This document shows, one piece after another, positions 35,626-47,604 of a stretch of DNA of 64,000 bases; within the stretch, counting starts at the first letter, position 1, and each line of letters starts with the position of its first letter. A model generated the notes under the pieces. That model was not told the origin of the DNA. It ran no database searches and saw nothing but the letters and a program-made list of their open reading frames with translations. This stretch comes from Roseomonas sp. OT10 (GTDB lineage Bacteria; Pseudomonadota; Alphaproteobacteria; Acetobacterales; Acetobacteraceae): NCBI RefSeq assembly GCF_020991085.1, contig NZ_CP087719.1, positions 2,438,001-2,502,000 on the forward strand, given 5' to 3'. Made by a program: the position numbers and the translations under genes.

Positions 35626-36312
35626 TCAGCCGAAGACCTCGCCCCAGGCGGCCATCAGCGCCGAATCGGCCTCCTCCATCGTGGCGGGGATGCCCAGCGC
35701 GTGCAGGCTGGTCACCCCATGCTCGCGGATGCCGCAGGGGACGATGCCGCCGAAATGCGACAGGTCCGGGTCCACGTTCAGCGCGATGCCGTGCCAGGAG
35801 ACCCAGCGCGTCACCCGCACGCCGATGGCGCCGATCTTGGCCTCCGTCCCCGAGGCCCGGTCGGCCACCCAGATGCCGACCCGCCCCTCGCGCCGCTCCC
35901 CCTTCACGTTGAAGCGGTCCAGCGCCCGGATCACCCATTCCTCCAGCCCATGGACATAGGCGCGGACATCCCGCGCCGCGACGGTGCCATGCGGCCGGGT
36001 CAGGTCCAGCATGACATAGGCGGTCCGCTGGCCAGGGCCGTGGTAGGTCCACTGCCCGCCCCGCCCCGCCTGGAAGACGGGGAAGCGCGCCTCGGTCAGC
36101 CCCTCGGGCGTGGCGGAGGTGCCGGCCGTGTAGGTGGGCGGATGCTCCACCAGCCAGATGCGCTCGCCCGCCCCGCCTGCCCGGATGGCGGCGGCGCGCG
36201 CCTCCATGGCGGCCAGCGCGTCGGGATAGGGCAGGTATCCCGGCTCCGCGACCCATTCCGGTCCATCCGGCGACAGGATCGTGCCGGGGGCCGTTGCTGT
36301 GCCCGCGCTCAT
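35626..36312 (-). CDS. lipB: Octanoyltransferase LipB
   Basis: 228 residues. It transfers octanoyl from acyl-carrier protein to lipoyl-domain lysines, the first step of lipoate synthesis. Family motifs: [11 protein letters not shown], the [20 protein letters not shown] block and, at the active site, KIGAIGVRV (Lys) and FGGIVPCGI (Cys). Cytoplasmic. Lipoyl synthase LipA is not adjacent. It is divergent from tRNA-Leu, with 47 bp between the gene start and the tRNA. Confidence 0.95.
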   Translation of the reverse strand: MSAGTATAPGTILSPDGPEWVAEPGYLPYPDALAAMEARAAAIRAGGAGERIWLVEHPPTYTAGTSATPEGLTEARFPVFQAGRGGQWTYHGPGQRTAYVMLDLTRPHGTVAARDVRAYVHGLEEWVIRALDRFNVKGERREGRVGIWVADRASGTEAKIGAIGVRVTRWVSWHGIALNVDPDLSHFGGIVPCGIREHGVTSLHALGIPATMEEADSALMAAWGEVFG

Positions 36313-36359
36313 CGGCTATAGGCCCGCCCGCGGAGCGGCCGACCGGCCGCCTGCCGCCT

Positions 36360-36445
36360 GCGGTCGTGGCGGAATGGTAGACGCGCCAGCTTGAGGTGCT
36401 GGTGGGGGCAACCCCGTGGAAGTTCGAATCTTCTCGACCGCACCA
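36360..36445 (+). tRNA. tRNA-Leu (GAG anticodon)
   Basis: 86 bases including an encoded CCA. The acceptor arms GCGGTCG (36360-36366) and CGACCGC (36435-36441) pair fully, followed by A and CCA. The anticodon stem CCAGC/GCTGG (36386-36402) encloses TTGAGGT, so the anticodon is GAG (36393-36395), reading CUC/CUU leucine codons. A variable arm of class II length (GGTGGGGGCAACCCCGT) and the T-loop TTCGAAT fit tRNA-Leu. Confidence 0.97.
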
Positions 36446-36537
36446 CTCTTCCCTCGAAGGCGATCGCCCGTCACGCTGGCTCCCGACACGCTGGCGCAAC
36501 GGGCGGTGTGAACCGGAACCCTGTGGGGGAAGTGCCG

Positions 36538-38823
<2,286 letters not shown>

Positions 38824-38839
38824 CGCCACCGGCCGCGCC

Positions 38840-38864
38840 GGGAGGGGCGTTCCCGCCCCCTCCC
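38840..38864. terminator. Hairpin between maeB and the convergent exported-protein gene
   Basis: Arms GGGAGGGGCG / CGCCCCCTCCC with one extra C in the right arm and a short loop. It lies 17 bp after maeB and could end transcription from both sides; there is no T-run. Confidence 0.4.
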
Positions 38865-38872
38865 CCTGCGGC

Positions 38873-40411
38873 TCACTCCGCGGTGGCGGTCAGCCCCAGC
38901 ACCCGGACCGGCCCGCCGGGCGCCATGACGGCCCCCTGCATCTCTCCCAGCCGCAGCGGCTGCGGCGGGTTCAGCGCCAGGGTCAGGCGGCCGGGCTGGC
39001 GCAGGAAGCGGGCCACCGCCTCGCGCACCGCCCGCTCCTCCGGCGAGGGGCCGCCCATGGCCACGCCGGCGCCGCCCTTGGGCGCACCCGCCCCCGGCTT
39101 GCGCGCCGCCGGGGCTCCGCCGGCCCCGGGTCCGGACCAGGGCGCGGGCATCGCCAGCACCCCCGCCGCCAGGCTCTCGCGATACTGCTGCTCCGGCACG
39201 CCCGACAGGGCGGCCTGCTGCGCCATCAGCCGGGGCGCCAGCCCGGCATCCTGGTAGGAGAAGGTCAGCCCGACCAGCCGCGCCTGGGGATAGGCCATCA
39301 ACTGCCCGATCGGGTCGATCACCTGCCCGGGCTCGCGCGGCGGCAGCTCCGTCATCTCCATCCGCAGCTCGAGCCGGCCCATTTCCGACAGGTCGATCTG
39401 CAACGGTTCCAGGAACAGGTGCCGCCCCGAATCCTCGGTGCGCGCCGCCATGGTCAGCCCGCCAGCCACGCCCTTGTAGCCCAGCTCGTCCAGCTGGGAG
39501 CCGCCCAGCTCGTCCGGCAGGTTCAGCCGCAGCCCCTCCAGCGCCAGCCGGCCGGTCTCGCTCCCCGCCCGCGACGGATCGGCGCCGCCTTCCAGCCGAA
39601 GCCTGTCCAGCGCCGCGAGGGGCGCCGCGTCGAGGGTGACCGCCAGCCCCCCCATCTCCAGCCGGGATCCCTGCGCCGTCGCCGGCGGGCGGGGCATTAC
39701 CCCCGCGGCCATGGCCGCCGCCGTGCCGGGCAGGTCGAAGCCCGACAGCGCCACCTCGCGCACCGACAGGTCGATCGCCCCCACCCCGTCGGACGTCCCG
39801 CGCACCGACAGCCCGTCGAGCCGGGCGTCGCCGGGGCGGCCGCCGCCCCACTGCCGCACGGCGACGCGCTGCAGCCCGGCCTGGATGTCCGCCTCCTTGT
39901 CCTCCAGCGCCACGCCTTCCACGCCGGCGGAATCGAGCGTCACCGCCGTCCAGTCGAAGGGCTGGCCCGCCGGGGGCAGGACGAGCTCCGTCACCTCGAA
40001 CCGCGCCATGGCCAGGTTCAGCCTGTCGTCCGGCACGGTCACCCGCAGCCCCTGGCCCTCGGCCGAATCGACGCGCTCCGCCGAGGCGCCCTGCAGCACC
40101 ACCTCCTCGATCCGCGTCTCCTCCCGTCCCTGCCGCAGCACCACCGCGCGCAGCCGGGTTACGCCGCCCGCCTCGTCCAGCCGCTGGCCGATCTCCAGGG
40201 TCGCGTCCTTGGGCAACGCACCGCGGATGCGCTCCAGCAGGGCGTCCACCGCGGCGGAGGGGGCCGCCTGGGTGGCGGCCGGTGGCGTCGCCTGGGCCGC
40301 TGCCTGGCCGGGCCAGCCGAGCGCCGCCACGAGCAGGGCAGCCAGCGGACGGCTGGCCCGGGCCATGGCGCGGCCACGGCCGGCGAGCCGCGCGGCGCGA
40401 TGATGGGACAT
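38873..40411 (-). CDS. Exported protein of unknown function
   Basis: 512 residues. ATG 40411 was chosen over a longer GTG-led frame because GGAGAGGCTCC precedes it. The first 30-40 residues are Arg-rich then hydrophobic and end GQAAAQA, a signal peptide, so the mature protein is periplasmic or on the outer membrane. It is mainly alternating hydrophobic and charged beta-like sequence with internal similarity of the type ..L.L.G...; a Pro/Gly-rich spacer sits near 435-465 (APWSGPGAGGAPAARKPGAG), and the C-terminus ends in VLGLTATAE. No family is recognised, though the texture resembles AsmA-like or lipid-binding beta proteins. It is divergent (216 bp) from a VWA/J-domain pair. Confidence 0.6.
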   Translation of the reverse strand: MSHHRAARLAGRGRAMARASRPLAALLVAALGWPGQAAAQATPPAATQAAPSAAVDALLERIRGALPKDATLEIGQRLDEAGGVTRLRAVVLRQGREETRIEEVVLQGASAERVDSAEGQGLRVTVPDDRLNLAMARFEVTELVLPPAGQPFDWTAVTLDSAGVEGVALEDKEADIQAGLQRVAVRQWGGGRPGDARLDGLSVRGTSDGVGAIDLSVREVALSGFDLPGTAAAMAAGVMPRPPATAQGSRLEMGGLAVTLDAAPLAALDRLRLEGGADPSRAGSETGRLALEGLRLNLPDELGGSQLDELGYKGVAGGLTMAARTEDSGRHLFLEPLQIDLSEMGRLELRMEMTELPPREPGQVIDPIGQLMAYPQARLVGLTFSYQDAGLAPRLMAQQAALSGVPEQQYRESLAAGVLAMPAPWSGPGAGGAPAARKPGAGAPKGGAGVAMGGPSPEERAVREAVARFLRQPGRLTLALNPPQPLRLGEMQGAVMAPGGPVRVLGLTATAE

Positions 40412-40627
40412 GGAGCCTCTCCCTGGTTCTGCGTCCTGCGGCAAACGACCGCCCGCTCCGGCCATCCTTCCCCGGACGTCCTCACGCAGCCGGCCCGAAT
40501 CGGCCTGCCGCGATCTGCTCTAGGCCGGATCGCGCCCCGGCGCCTCCACCCGAATGCGTGAGATGACAAGGCGCAAGCCGTCCTGGCGGCGCTGGCGTCC
40601 TGGCGCCGGCCACCCCATCTTGAGGCC

Positions 40628-41353
40628 ATGGCGAAGCCGCCCTCCCTGCCCGCCGGAAGTGCCGTCCAGGCCTTCCTGCGGCGCGCCGAATCCCTGCCCG
40701 CCCTGCGCCCCACGGCCCGCCCGCCGGAGGCGCGGCTGCTCTTCGCCGTCGACGCCACGGCCAGCCGCCAGCCCGCCTGGGACCGGGCCTGCGCCGTGCA
40801 GGGCGAGATGTTCCTGGCCGTGGAGGGGATGGAGCGCGGCCTGGCGGTCTCGCTGGCCTACTACCGTGGCTTCCGCGAGTTCGCCGCGACCCCGTTCCTG
40901 ACCGACGGGCGGGAGCTGGCGCGGCGCATGGCGGGCGTCGCCTGCCTCGGCGGCCAGACCCAGATCCTCCGCGTCCTGGAGCATGGCCTGCGGCTGGCCC
41001 CCTCCCGGGCGGCGGGAGGCGAGGCGCTGCGCGCGGTCGTCTTCGTCGGCGACGCGGTGGAGGAGGCGCCGGATGCCCTCTGCCACGCGGCGGGCCAGCT
41101 CGGGGCCGCTGGCCTGCCGGTCTTCGCTTTCCAGGAAGGCCATGACCCCCTCGCGCGGGAAGTCCTGCGCCAGGTGGCACGGCTGTCCGGCGGCGCCTGG
41201 GCACCCTTCGATTCCACCAGCCCGCGCGCCCTGGCGGAGCTGCTGCGGGCGGCGGCGACCTATGCGGCGGGGGGCGCCACGGCGCTGCGGAGCCTTGCCG
41301 GCCCGCTGGCCGCCGGGCTGGCCGGCCAGCTCCCTGCCCCCCGGCGCGGCTGA
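40628..41353 (+). CDS. von Willebrand factor A-domain protein
   Basis: 241 residues. A VWA Rossmann-like fold is supported by the beta strand LLFAVDATAS, which gives a MIDAS-like DxTxS metal site at Asp42-Thr44-Ser46, and by later strands AVVFVGDAVEE and LPVFAFQEG. No signal peptide or transmembrane helix, so it is cytoplasmic. Such proteins often act with AAA+ ATPases or in protein assembly. It precedes a membrane-anchored J-domain gene by 7 bp, so the two are an operon. No AAA+ partner is nearby. The function is unknown. Confidence 0.75.
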   Translation: MAKPPSLPAGSAVQAFLRRAESLPALRPTARPPEARLLFAVDATASRQPAWDRACAVQGEMFLAVEGMERGLAVSLAYYRGFREFAATPFLTDGRELARRMAGVACLGGQTQILRVLEHGLRLAPSRAAGGEALRAVVFVGDAVEEAPDALCHAAGQLGAAGLPVFAFQEGHDPLAREVLRQVARLSGGAWAPFDSTSPRALAELLRAAATYAAGGATALRSLAGPLAAGLAGQLPAPRRG

Positions 41354-41360
41354 GCGGCCG

Positions 41361-42059
41361 ATGGCCTGGCTCATCCTGGGCAGCCTGGCGCTGCTGCTGG
41401 CCCTGCTGGGGCTCAGCGCCTTCGCCCGCGCCTCGGTGGCGCAGATCCGGCTCGGCCTCGCCTGGTTCGCCGGGCTGCTCGGGGCGGCGCTGCTGGTGCT
41501 GGCGCTGCTTACCGGGCGCCTGCCGCAGCTCCTGTGGCTGGCCGTGTTCGTCGGGCCGCTGGCCTGGCGCTGGTGGCAGGGGCGGCGCCTCGCCGCGCGC
41601 TTCGCCGGCCCGCCGCCTGGCGATGCCGGGGTGGCGGCCGCGGACCAGGTCGAGACGGCGACGCTCTCCATGCGGATCGATCCCGCCGCGGGGACCCTGT
41701 CCGGCGAGGTGCGGCGGGGACCGCTGGCGGGGCGCGACCTGGCGTCGCTGCAGCGCGGGGCCGTGCTGGACTTGCTGCGCGACTGCCGGGGGGCGGATCC
41801 GGAGAGCGTGCCGCTGCTGGAGGCCTGGCTCGACCGCGCCCATCCCGGCTGGCGCGCGGCGGGCGATGCCGGCCGCGCCGCCGGGCCGATGAGCCGAGAC
41901 GAGGCGCTGGCGGTGCTGGGCCTCGGCGAGGGGGCCGGGCCGGACGCGATCAGGGCCGCCTACCTGCGCATGATGCGCGCCGCCCATCCGGATGCGGGCG
42001 GGTCGGACTGGCTGGCGGCCCGGCTCAACGAAGCGCGGGACATCCTGCTGCGCGAATAG
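41361..42059 (+). CDS. Membrane-anchored J-domain (DnaJ-type) protein
   Basis: 232 residues. Two hydrophobic segments at the N-terminus (1-65) anchor it in the inner membrane. A linker follows, then a soluble region with the repeat-like SMRIDPAAGTLSGEVRRG, and a C-terminal J domain from about 178: MSRDEALAVLGLGEGAGPDA with the HPD triad in RAAHPDAGGSDW. It would recruit and stimulate an Hsp70 at the membrane, like DjlA or the Pam18/Tim14 proteins that share this TM-then-J layout. The gene follows the VWA gene by 7 bp. DnaK and its other partners are not in the window. Confidence 0.88.
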   Translation: MAWLILGSLALLLALLGLSAFARASVAQIRLGLAWFAGLLGAALLVLALLTGRLPQLLWLAVFVGPLAWRWWQGRRLAARFAGPPPGDAGVAAADQVETATLSMRIDPAAGTLSGEVRRGPLAGRDLASLQRGAVLDLLRDCRGADPESVPLLEAWLDRAHPGWRAAGDAGRAAGPMSRDEALAVLGLGEGAGPDAIRAAYLRMMRAAHPDAGGSDWLAARLNEARDILLRE

Positions 42060-42288
42060 GGCCGCCACCGGGCCGGGCAGCCGTCCACCCGTCATATAGA
42101 CCTGTGCATGTTGCTGTCCTCCCGGTCACGCGGGCAGGAAATCCGGCCGCCAACCGGGCGGGAAGGTCGTTTCGCCCGGACACGGAGACGCATCCCTGCA
42201 ACTATGGGTTGCCATGGCTGCCGGGCTGACAGGGCCGGCTCCGCGTGGCAATGCTTCGCAGCGTTTCGGGGGAAGGACCCGCATCATC

Positions 42289-43158
42289 GTGACCAAGCCG
42301 CTTCGCAAGGCCGTCCTGCCGGTTGCCGGAATGGGCACCCGCTTCCTGCCCGCCACCAAGGCGCTGGCGAAGGAGATGCTGCCGGTGGTGGACAAGCCGC
42401 TGATCCAGTATGCCGTGGACGAGGCGCGGGCCGCCGGGATCGAGCAGTTCTGCTTCGTCACCGGCCGCGGCAAGACCGCCCTGGTCGAGCATTTCGACAT
42501 CGCCTTCGAGCTGGAGCGCACCCTGGCGGAGCGCGGCAAGCAGAAGGAGCTGGACCTGCTCCATTCCATGGCGGTGGAGCCCGGCTCCATCAGCACGGTC
42601 CGGCAGCAGGTGCCGATGGGGCTGGGCCATGCCATCTGGTGCGCCCGCACCTTCATCGGCGACGACCCCTTCGCCATCCTGCTGCCCGACGACCTGATGA
42701 TGTGCGACGTGTCCTGCACGAAGCAGCTCGCCGACGCCTATCGCGAGACGGGCGGCAACGTGGTCGCCATCGAGGAGGTCCCGATGGAGCGCGTGAACAA
42801 GTACGGCGTGCTGGACGTGGCCGAGGACAAGGGCCGGCTGGTGTCCGTCAAGGGGCTGGTCGAGAAGCCCAAGGTGGAGGAGGCGCCCTCCAACCTCACC
42901 GTCATCGGCCGCTACGTGCTGATGCCCGAGGTGATCGGCCACCTGTCGAAGATGGAGAAGGGTGCGGGCGGCGAGGTCCAGCTGACCGACGGCATGGCCA
43001 AGCTGATCGGCAAGCAGCCCTTCCACGGCCTGCGCTACGAGGGCAAGCGCTTCGACTGCGGCGACAAGGCGGGCTTCCTGGAGGCCCAGATCGCCTTCGC
43101 GCTGAAGCGCGAGGACATGGCGCCGGCGGTGCGGAGCTTCCTGCCCAACTACGTCTGA
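42289..43158 (+). CDS. galU: UTP-glucose-1-phosphate uridylyltransferase GalU
   Basis: 289 residues from GTG 42289; GGAAGGA lies at 42271-42277. A longer open frame from 42214 adds 25 residues unlike the family. The nucleotidyltransferase signature is [20 protein letters not shown], with later blocks GLGHAIWCA and [10 protein letters not shown] and the C-terminal [16 protein letters not shown]. It makes UDP-glucose from UTP and glucose-1-phosphate in the cytoplasm. The following genes, ugd (29 bp away) and phosphomannomutase, complete a UDP-sugar supply operon. Confidence 0.96.
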   Translation: MTKPLRKAVLPVAGMGTRFLPATKALAKEMLPVVDKPLIQYAVDEARAAGIEQFCFVTGRGKTALVEHFDIAFELERTLAERGKQKELDLLHSMAVEPGSISTVRQQVPMGLGHAIWCARTFIGDDPFAILLPDDLMMCDVSCTKQLADAYRETGGNVVAIEEVPMERVNKYGVLDVAEDKGRLVSVKGLVEKPKVEEAPSNLTVIGRYVLMPEVIGHLSKMEKGAGGEVQLTDGMAKLIGKQPFHGLRYEGKRFDCGDKAGFLEAQIAFALKREDMAPAVRSFLPNYV

Positions 43159-43187
43159 TCTTCGACGGCTGAACCAGGGGACCGCGC

Positions 43188-44492
43188 GTGCGCATTGCCA
43201 TGATCGGGGCCGGCTATGTCGGCCTCGTCTCCGGAGCCTGCTTCGCCGAGTTCGGCGTGGATGTCCGCGTCGTCGACAACGACGCGGACAAGGTCGCCGC
43301 CCTGCGCGACGGGCGGATCCCGATCTACGAGCCCGGCCTGGACCGGCTCGTGGCGGAGAACGTCCGCGACGGGCGGCTGACCTTCTCCACCGACCTGCCG
43401 GCCGCGGTGGCCGGGGCGGATGCGGTCTTCCTCGCCGTCGGCACCCCGACGCGGCGCGGCGACGGCCATGCCGACCTCAGCTATGTCTACGCCGCCGCGG
43501 AGCAGGTGGCGAAGGCCGCCAGCGGCCCGCTGGTGCTGGTGACGAAGTCCACCGTCCCGGTCGGCACCGGGCGGGAGGTGCAGGCCATCGTCCGCCGCGT
43601 GCGGCCGGAGCTCGAGATCTCCATTGCCTCGAACCCGGAGTTCCTGCGCGAGGGCAACGCGATCGGCGACTTCATGCGCCCCGACCGCGTGGTGATCGGC
43701 GTGGAGGACGAGCGCGCCGAGGCGGTGCTGCGCCGGCTGTACCGCCCGCTCTACCTGATCGAGACACCTGTCGTCGCGACCCGGCTGGAGACGGCGGAGC
43801 TGATCAAGTACGCCGCCAACGCCTTCCTGGCCGTGAAGATCAGCTTCATCAACCAGATCGCCGACCTGTGCGAGAAGGTGGGCGCGGATGTCCACGACGT
43901 GGCCAGGGGCATGGGGCTGGACGGGCGCATCGGGCGCAAGTTCCTGCATGCCGGGCCCGGCTTCGGCGGTTCCTGCTTCCCCAAGGACACGCTGGCGCTG
44001 GCCCGCACCGCCCAGGACAAGGGGGCGCCCATGTCGCTGGTGGACGCCACCATCGCCTACAACGACGCCCGCAAGGGCGCGATGGCCGACCGCATCATCG
44101 CCGCCTTCGGCGGCCGGGAGAGGGGCCGCAGGGTCGCCGTGCTGGGCCTGACCTTCAAGCCCGAGACGGACGACATGCGCGAGGCGCCGTCGCTCGACAT
44201 CCTGCCGCGGCTGGTCGCCGCCGGGCTGGAGGTGTGTGCGTACGATCCCCAGCCCGGCCATGCGCGCCAGGTCCTGCCGGCGGCGGTGCGCTTCGCCGAC
44301 AGCGCGATGGAGGCGGTGGCGGGGGCCGATGCCCTGGTGCTGCTGACGGAGTGGAACGAGTTCCGCGCCCTGTCGCCCGAGAGGCTGAAATCCGCCATGG
44401 CCGGGGATATCGTCCTCGACCTGCGCAACGTCTGGGAGCCGGAGGCCATGCGCGCGGCCGGCTTCCGCTACCACTCCATCGGCAGAAACTGA
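43188..44492 (+). CDS. ugd: UDP-glucose 6-dehydrogenase
   Basis: 434 residues from GTG 43188. NAD-binding GxGYVG is [12 protein letters not shown], and the catalytic Cys263 lies in [14 protein letters not shown], followed by the central UDP-binding helical region and the C-terminal domain ([17 protein letters not shown]). It oxidises UDP-glucose to UDP-glucuronate, feeding exopolysaccharide or lipid A/lipopolysaccharide sugars. It is 29 bp after galU and 14 bp before the phosphomannomutase. Confidence 0.96.
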   Translation: MRIAMIGAGYVGLVSGACFAEFGVDVRVVDNDADKVAALRDGRIPIYEPGLDRLVAENVRDGRLTFSTDLPAAVAGADAVFLAVGTPTRRGDGHADLSYVYAAAEQVAKAASGPLVLVTKSTVPVGTGREVQAIVRRVRPELEISIASNPEFLREGNAIGDFMRPDRVVIGVEDERAEAVLRRLYRPLYLIETPVVATRLETAELIKYAANAFLAVKISFINQIADLCEKVGADVHDVARGMGLDGRIGRKFLHAGPGFGGSCFPKDTLALARTAQDKGAPMSLVDATIAYNDARKGAMADRIIAAFGGRERGRRVAVLGLTFKPETDDMREAPSLDILPRLVAAGLEVCAYDPQPGHARQVLPAAVRFADSAMEAVAGADALVLLTEWNEFRALSPERLKSAMAGDIVLDLRNVWEPEAMRAAGFRYHSIGRN

Positions 44493-44506
44493 GGGAAAGC
44501 CCCCGG

Positions 44507-45913
44507 ATGTTCCAGCATCGCTTCGACCCGACGAGCCTGCGCGAATACGACATCCGGGGGATCGTCGGGAAGACGCTCTCCGCGGAGGATGCCTTCGCCA
44601 TCGGCCGCTGCTTCGGCTCCATCGTGAAGCGCCAGGGCGGCGCCAAGGTGGCCGTCGGCTATGACGGCCGCCTCTCCTCCCCGATGCTGGAGGAGGCGCT
44701 GGTCAAGGGCCTGACCGCCTGCGGGCTGGCGGTGGTGCGGGTGGGCTGCTGCCCGACGCCCATGCTCTATTTCGGCGCCGTGGACCTGGCCGCCGATGGC
44801 GGCGTGATGGTCACGGGCAGCCACAACCCGCCCGACTACAACGGCTTCAAGATGGTGCTGAAGAACAAGCCCTTCTTCGGCGCCCAGATCCAGGAGATCG
44901 GGAAGATGGCCGCGGCGGGCGACGTGGTGGAGGAAGCCGCCGGCTCCGCCAGCAGCGTCGACATCGCCGACAGGTACGTGGCCCGCATGGTCCAGGACTA
45001 CGACGGCGGCACGCGCGAGCTGACGGTGGTGTGGGACCCGGGCAACGGCTCGGGCGGCGCCATCACGGAGAAGCTGGCCAAGGCCCTGCCCGGCAAGCAC
45101 GTCATCATCAACGCCGAGATCGACGGCCGCTTCCCCAACCACCACCCCGACCCGACCGTGCTCAAGAACCTCGAGCAGATCATCGCCGAGGTGAAGGCGC
45201 AGGGCGCCGACCTGGGCATCGCCTTCGACGGCGACGCGGACCGGCTGGGCGTGGTGGACGACGAGGGGCACATGCTGTTCGGCGACCAGCTCCTGGTCGT
45301 GCTGGCCCGCGACGTGCTGAAGCAGCATCCGGGCGCCACCATCATCGCCGACGTGAAGGCCTCCCAGGTCCTGTTCGACGAGGTGGCCAAGGCCGGCGGC
45401 AAGCCGCTGATGTGGAAGACCGGCCACTCGCTGATCAAGCAGAAGATGGCCGAGACCAAGGCGCCGCTGGCCGGCGAGATGTCCGGCCACACCTTCTACG
45501 CGGACAAGTGGTACGGCTTCGACGACGCGCTCTACTCCGCCGTCCGGCTGCTCGGCATCGTCGCGCGGATGCCGGAGAAGCTCTCCGACGTGCGCAAGGC
45601 GCTGCCGCAGGTCATCAACACCCCGGAGTTGCGCTTCAACTGCCCGGAGGAGAAGAAGTTCGTCACGGTGGCCGAGGTGAAGGACCGTCTCGCCAAGGCC
45701 GGCGCCAACGTCCAGGACGTGGACGGGGTGCGCGTGCTGACCGACGACGGCTGGTGGCTGCTGCGCGCCTCCAACACCCAGGCGGTGCTGGTCGCGCGCT
45801 GCGAGGCCAAGACCGAGGCCGGGCTGGAGCGGTTGAAGGCCAGCCTGTCCGAGCAGCTCATCGCCTCCGGGCTGGAGGCGCCGGACTTCTCGGCCGAGAA
45901 CGCGGGGCACTGA
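44507..45913 (+). CDS. Phosphomannomutase/phosphoglucomutase
   Basis: 468 residues. The active-site Ser105 lies in [14 protein letters not shown], the metal loop is [10 protein letters not shown], the sugar-binding loop [15 protein letters not shown], and the phosphate-binding end [16 protein letters not shown]. Family members (AlgC/ManB type) interconvert mannose-6-P and -1-P, or glucose-6-P and -1-P. With GalU and Ugd next to it, supply of hexose-1-phosphate for UDP-glucose is the probable task. Cytoplasmic. ATG 44507 follows GAGGGAAAG. Its stop overlaps the CTG start of the next gene. Confidence 0.95.
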   Translation: MFQHRFDPTSLREYDIRGIVGKTLSAEDAFAIGRCFGSIVKRQGGAKVAVGYDGRLSSPMLEEALVKGLTACGLAVVRVGCCPTPMLYFGAVDLAADGGVMVTGSHNPPDYNGFKMVLKNKPFFGAQIQEIGKMAAAGDVVEEAAGSASSVDIADRYVARMVQDYDGGTRELTVVWDPGNGSGGAITEKLAKALPGKHVIINAEIDGRFPNHHPDPTVLKNLEQIIAEVKAQGADLGIAFDGDADRLGVVDDEGHMLFGDQLLVVLARDVLKQHPGATIIADVKASQVLFDEVAKAGGKPLMWKTGHSLIKQKMAETKAPLAGEMSGHTFYADKWYGFDDALYSAVRLLGIVARMPEKLSDVRKALPQVINTPELRFNCPEEKKFVTVAEVKDRLAKAGANVQDVDGVRVLTDDGWWLLRASNTQAVLVARCEAKTEAGLERLKASLSEQLIASGLEAPDFSAENAGH

Positions 45914-46278
45914 CCCCGCTCTTCCTCTACGGCACCCTGCTCGACCCCGCCGTGCTGCGGCGGCGGTCGGGCGATCCCCGGCTGACGCATCGCACCCGGC
46001 CGGCCGTGCTGGAGGGCCACGCCCGCGTGGCCTTCCGCGGCACCCCCTATCCCACGCTGCTTCCCCGGCCCGGCACGCGGGTCCCAGGGTGGCTGATCCG
46101 CCCCTCCCCCGCCGCCCTCCGGCGCCTCGTGGAATACGAGGGCGCCTGCTACCGCCTCGTGCCCGTGCGGGTGCGTGCGGACGGGCGCCTGCGATGGGCC
46201 AGGGCCTTCGTCGTGCCGCGGCGGATGGCCGATGCGTTGCACGGATGGCCAATGGAGAGAAAAAGTCCGGGGGAGTGA
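45910..46278 (+). CDS. Gamma-glutamylcyclotransferase-like (AIG2) protein, apparent CTG start
   Basis: 122 residues if started at CTG 45910, which overlaps the phosphomannomutase stop as CTGA, in the way ATGA overlaps work elsewhere in the window. The family N-terminus is [12 protein letters not shown]; the usual protein starts [11 protein letters not shown], so CTG at exactly the expected place is striking. Further family signs are [20 protein letters not shown]. No ATG, GTG or TTG lies in frame near. A bad base at 45910 is the alternative. The family cyclises gamma-glutamyl compounds or is of unknown role. The last codons and stop fall in a large hairpin element at 46270. Confidence 0.75.
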   Translation: MTPLFLYGTLLDPAVLRRRSGDPRLTHRTRPAVLEGHARVAFRGTPYPTLLPRPGTRVPGWLIRPSPAALRRLVEYEGACYRLVPVRVRADGRLRWARAFVVPRRMADALHGWPMERKSPGE

Positions 46279-46428
46279 ACTTCCCCGAATCCTCCTCCTT
46301 CCTTCAGGAGTCCGCGGGTACCCGGACCTGTACCGAACCCGCGGGCGGAGCCCGCGTGGCACGGGTGCTGTCCCTGGTCCCGGGCGGACTCCCGAAAGAG
46401 GGAGGGGGCGCGGAGGAGGTCACTCCCC
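46270..46428. repeat. Large imperfect hairpin element (about 159 bp)
   Basis: The outer arms, 46270-46315 and 46384-46428, align as inverted repeats, each with GGGGAGTGA on the outside and GGAGTCCGC on the inside and the order of CT-rich blocks shared. The apex is a perfect hairpin CGCGGGC-GGA-GCCCGCG at 46340-46356, centred on the same point as the arms, so the whole forms one long stem-loop. The middle arms pair only in part. No transposase or coding frame is seen. It takes up most of the space between the AIG2-like gene, whose stop lies in the left arm, and the next gene. Confidence 0.7.
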
Positions 46429-46449
46429 GCCCCTGTCCCGGAGCCGCCC

Positions 46450-47559
46450 ATGCTGCAACCGCCCCCCGCCGAGCCCGGCATGCGCGAGGAGGAGGTGGAC
46501 ACCCCTGCCCTGCTCCTCGACCTCGATGCCTTCGAGTCGAACCTCGACGCCATGGCCACGGCGCTGGCCCCCACGGGCGCCAAGCTCCGCGCCCATGCCA
46601 AGACGCACAAGTCGCCGGTGATCGCGCGGCAGCAGATCGCGCGCGGCGCCATCGGACAGTGCGTGCAGAAGGTGGCCGAGGCGGAGGCGATGGCCTGGGG
46701 CGGGGTGGACGACATCCTGGTCAGCAACGAGGTGGTTTCGCCGCGCAAGCTGGCGCGCCTCGCCGCCCTGTCGCGGATCGCGACGATCGCTGTCTGCGCC
46801 GACGACGCAGCCGCCCTGCCCCTGCTGGAAGCGGCGGCCGAGGCCGCGCGCATCCGGCTCTCCGTCCTGGTGGAGATCAACGTCGGCACCACGCGCTGCG
46901 GCGTGCCGCCCGGGCCGCCGGCGGTGGAGCTGGCACAGCGCATCGCCGCCTCGCGCCACCTGCGCTTCGGGGGCTTGCAGGCCTATCACGGCAGCGCCCA
47001 GCACCGGCGCAGCCCCGAGGAGCGGCAGGCGGCCATCGCGGGCGCGGCGGACGGCGTGCGGCGGACGCTGGAGCAGTTGCGCCAGGTCGGTCTGGACTGC
47101 CCCGTGGTGGGTGGCGCCGGGACGGGCACCTTCCCGCTGGAGCTGGACACCGGCCTCTGGACGGAGATCCAGGGCGGCTCCTATGCCTTCATGGATGCCG
47201 ACTATGCCCGCAACGAGGCACCGCCGCCCTTCCGGCAGGCGCTCTTCGTGCTGACGCAGGTGATGAGCGCGCAGCCGGGCACGGGCCGCGTCGTGGTGGA
47301 TGCGGGCCACAAGGCCGTGCCGACGGACAGCGGCTTTCCCCTGGTCCATGCCCGTCCGGGGCTGGTCTATGCCGGCGCCTCGGACGAGCACGGGGTCATC
47401 GTCGCGGAGGATGCGGCGGTCCCCGCCTGGGGAGAGAGGCTGCGGCTGGTGCCGGGCCATTGCGACCCGACAGTGGATCGCTACGACTGGTACGTGGGGG
47501 TGCGGGGCGGCCGGGTGGAATGCCTCTGGCCCGTCGCCGCGCGTGGCGCGATGGCCTGA
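46450..47559 (+). CDS. PLP-dependent D-threonine aldolase / D-serine dehydratase-like enzyme (DSD1 family)
   Basis: 369 residues. The alanine-racemase-type N-barrel carries the PLP lysine, Lys51 in RAHAKTHKSP, preceded by EVDTPALLLDLDAFESN. Then LSVLVEINVGTTRCGV, the YHGSAQHR segment and a C-terminal metal-binding loop with HCDPTVDRYDWYVG. This matches the DSD1 group: D-threonine aldolase, D-threo-3-hydroxyaspartate dehydratase or D-serine dehydratase. The metal-site His/Cys pair (LVPGHCDPTV) fits a divalent metal requirement. Which substrate is used cannot be told. The gene starts 22 bp after the large hairpin and is convergent with the D,D-carboxypeptidase gene. Confidence 0.87.
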   Translation: MLQPPPAEPGMREEEVDTPALLLDLDAFESNLDAMATALAPTGAKLRAHAKTHKSPVIARQQIARGAIGQCVQKVAEAEAMAWGGVDDILVSNEVVSPRKLARLAALSRIATIAVCADDAAALPLLEAAAEAARIRLSVLVEINVGTTRCGVPPGPPAVELAQRIAASRHLRFGGLQAYHGSAQHRRSPEERQAAIAGAADGVRRTLEQLRQVGLDCPVVGGAGTGTFPLELDTGLWTEIQGGSYAFMDADYARNEAPPPFRQALFVLTQVMSAQPGTGRVVVDAGHKAVPTDSGFPLVHARPGLVYAGASDEHGVIVAEDAAVPAWGERLRLVPGHCDPTVDRYDWYVGVRGGRVECLWPVAARGAMA

Positions 47560-47604
47560 GGCGGCTGGGGCGCCATGGCGGCCGGGACCGCGGCGCCCCG
47601 GACG

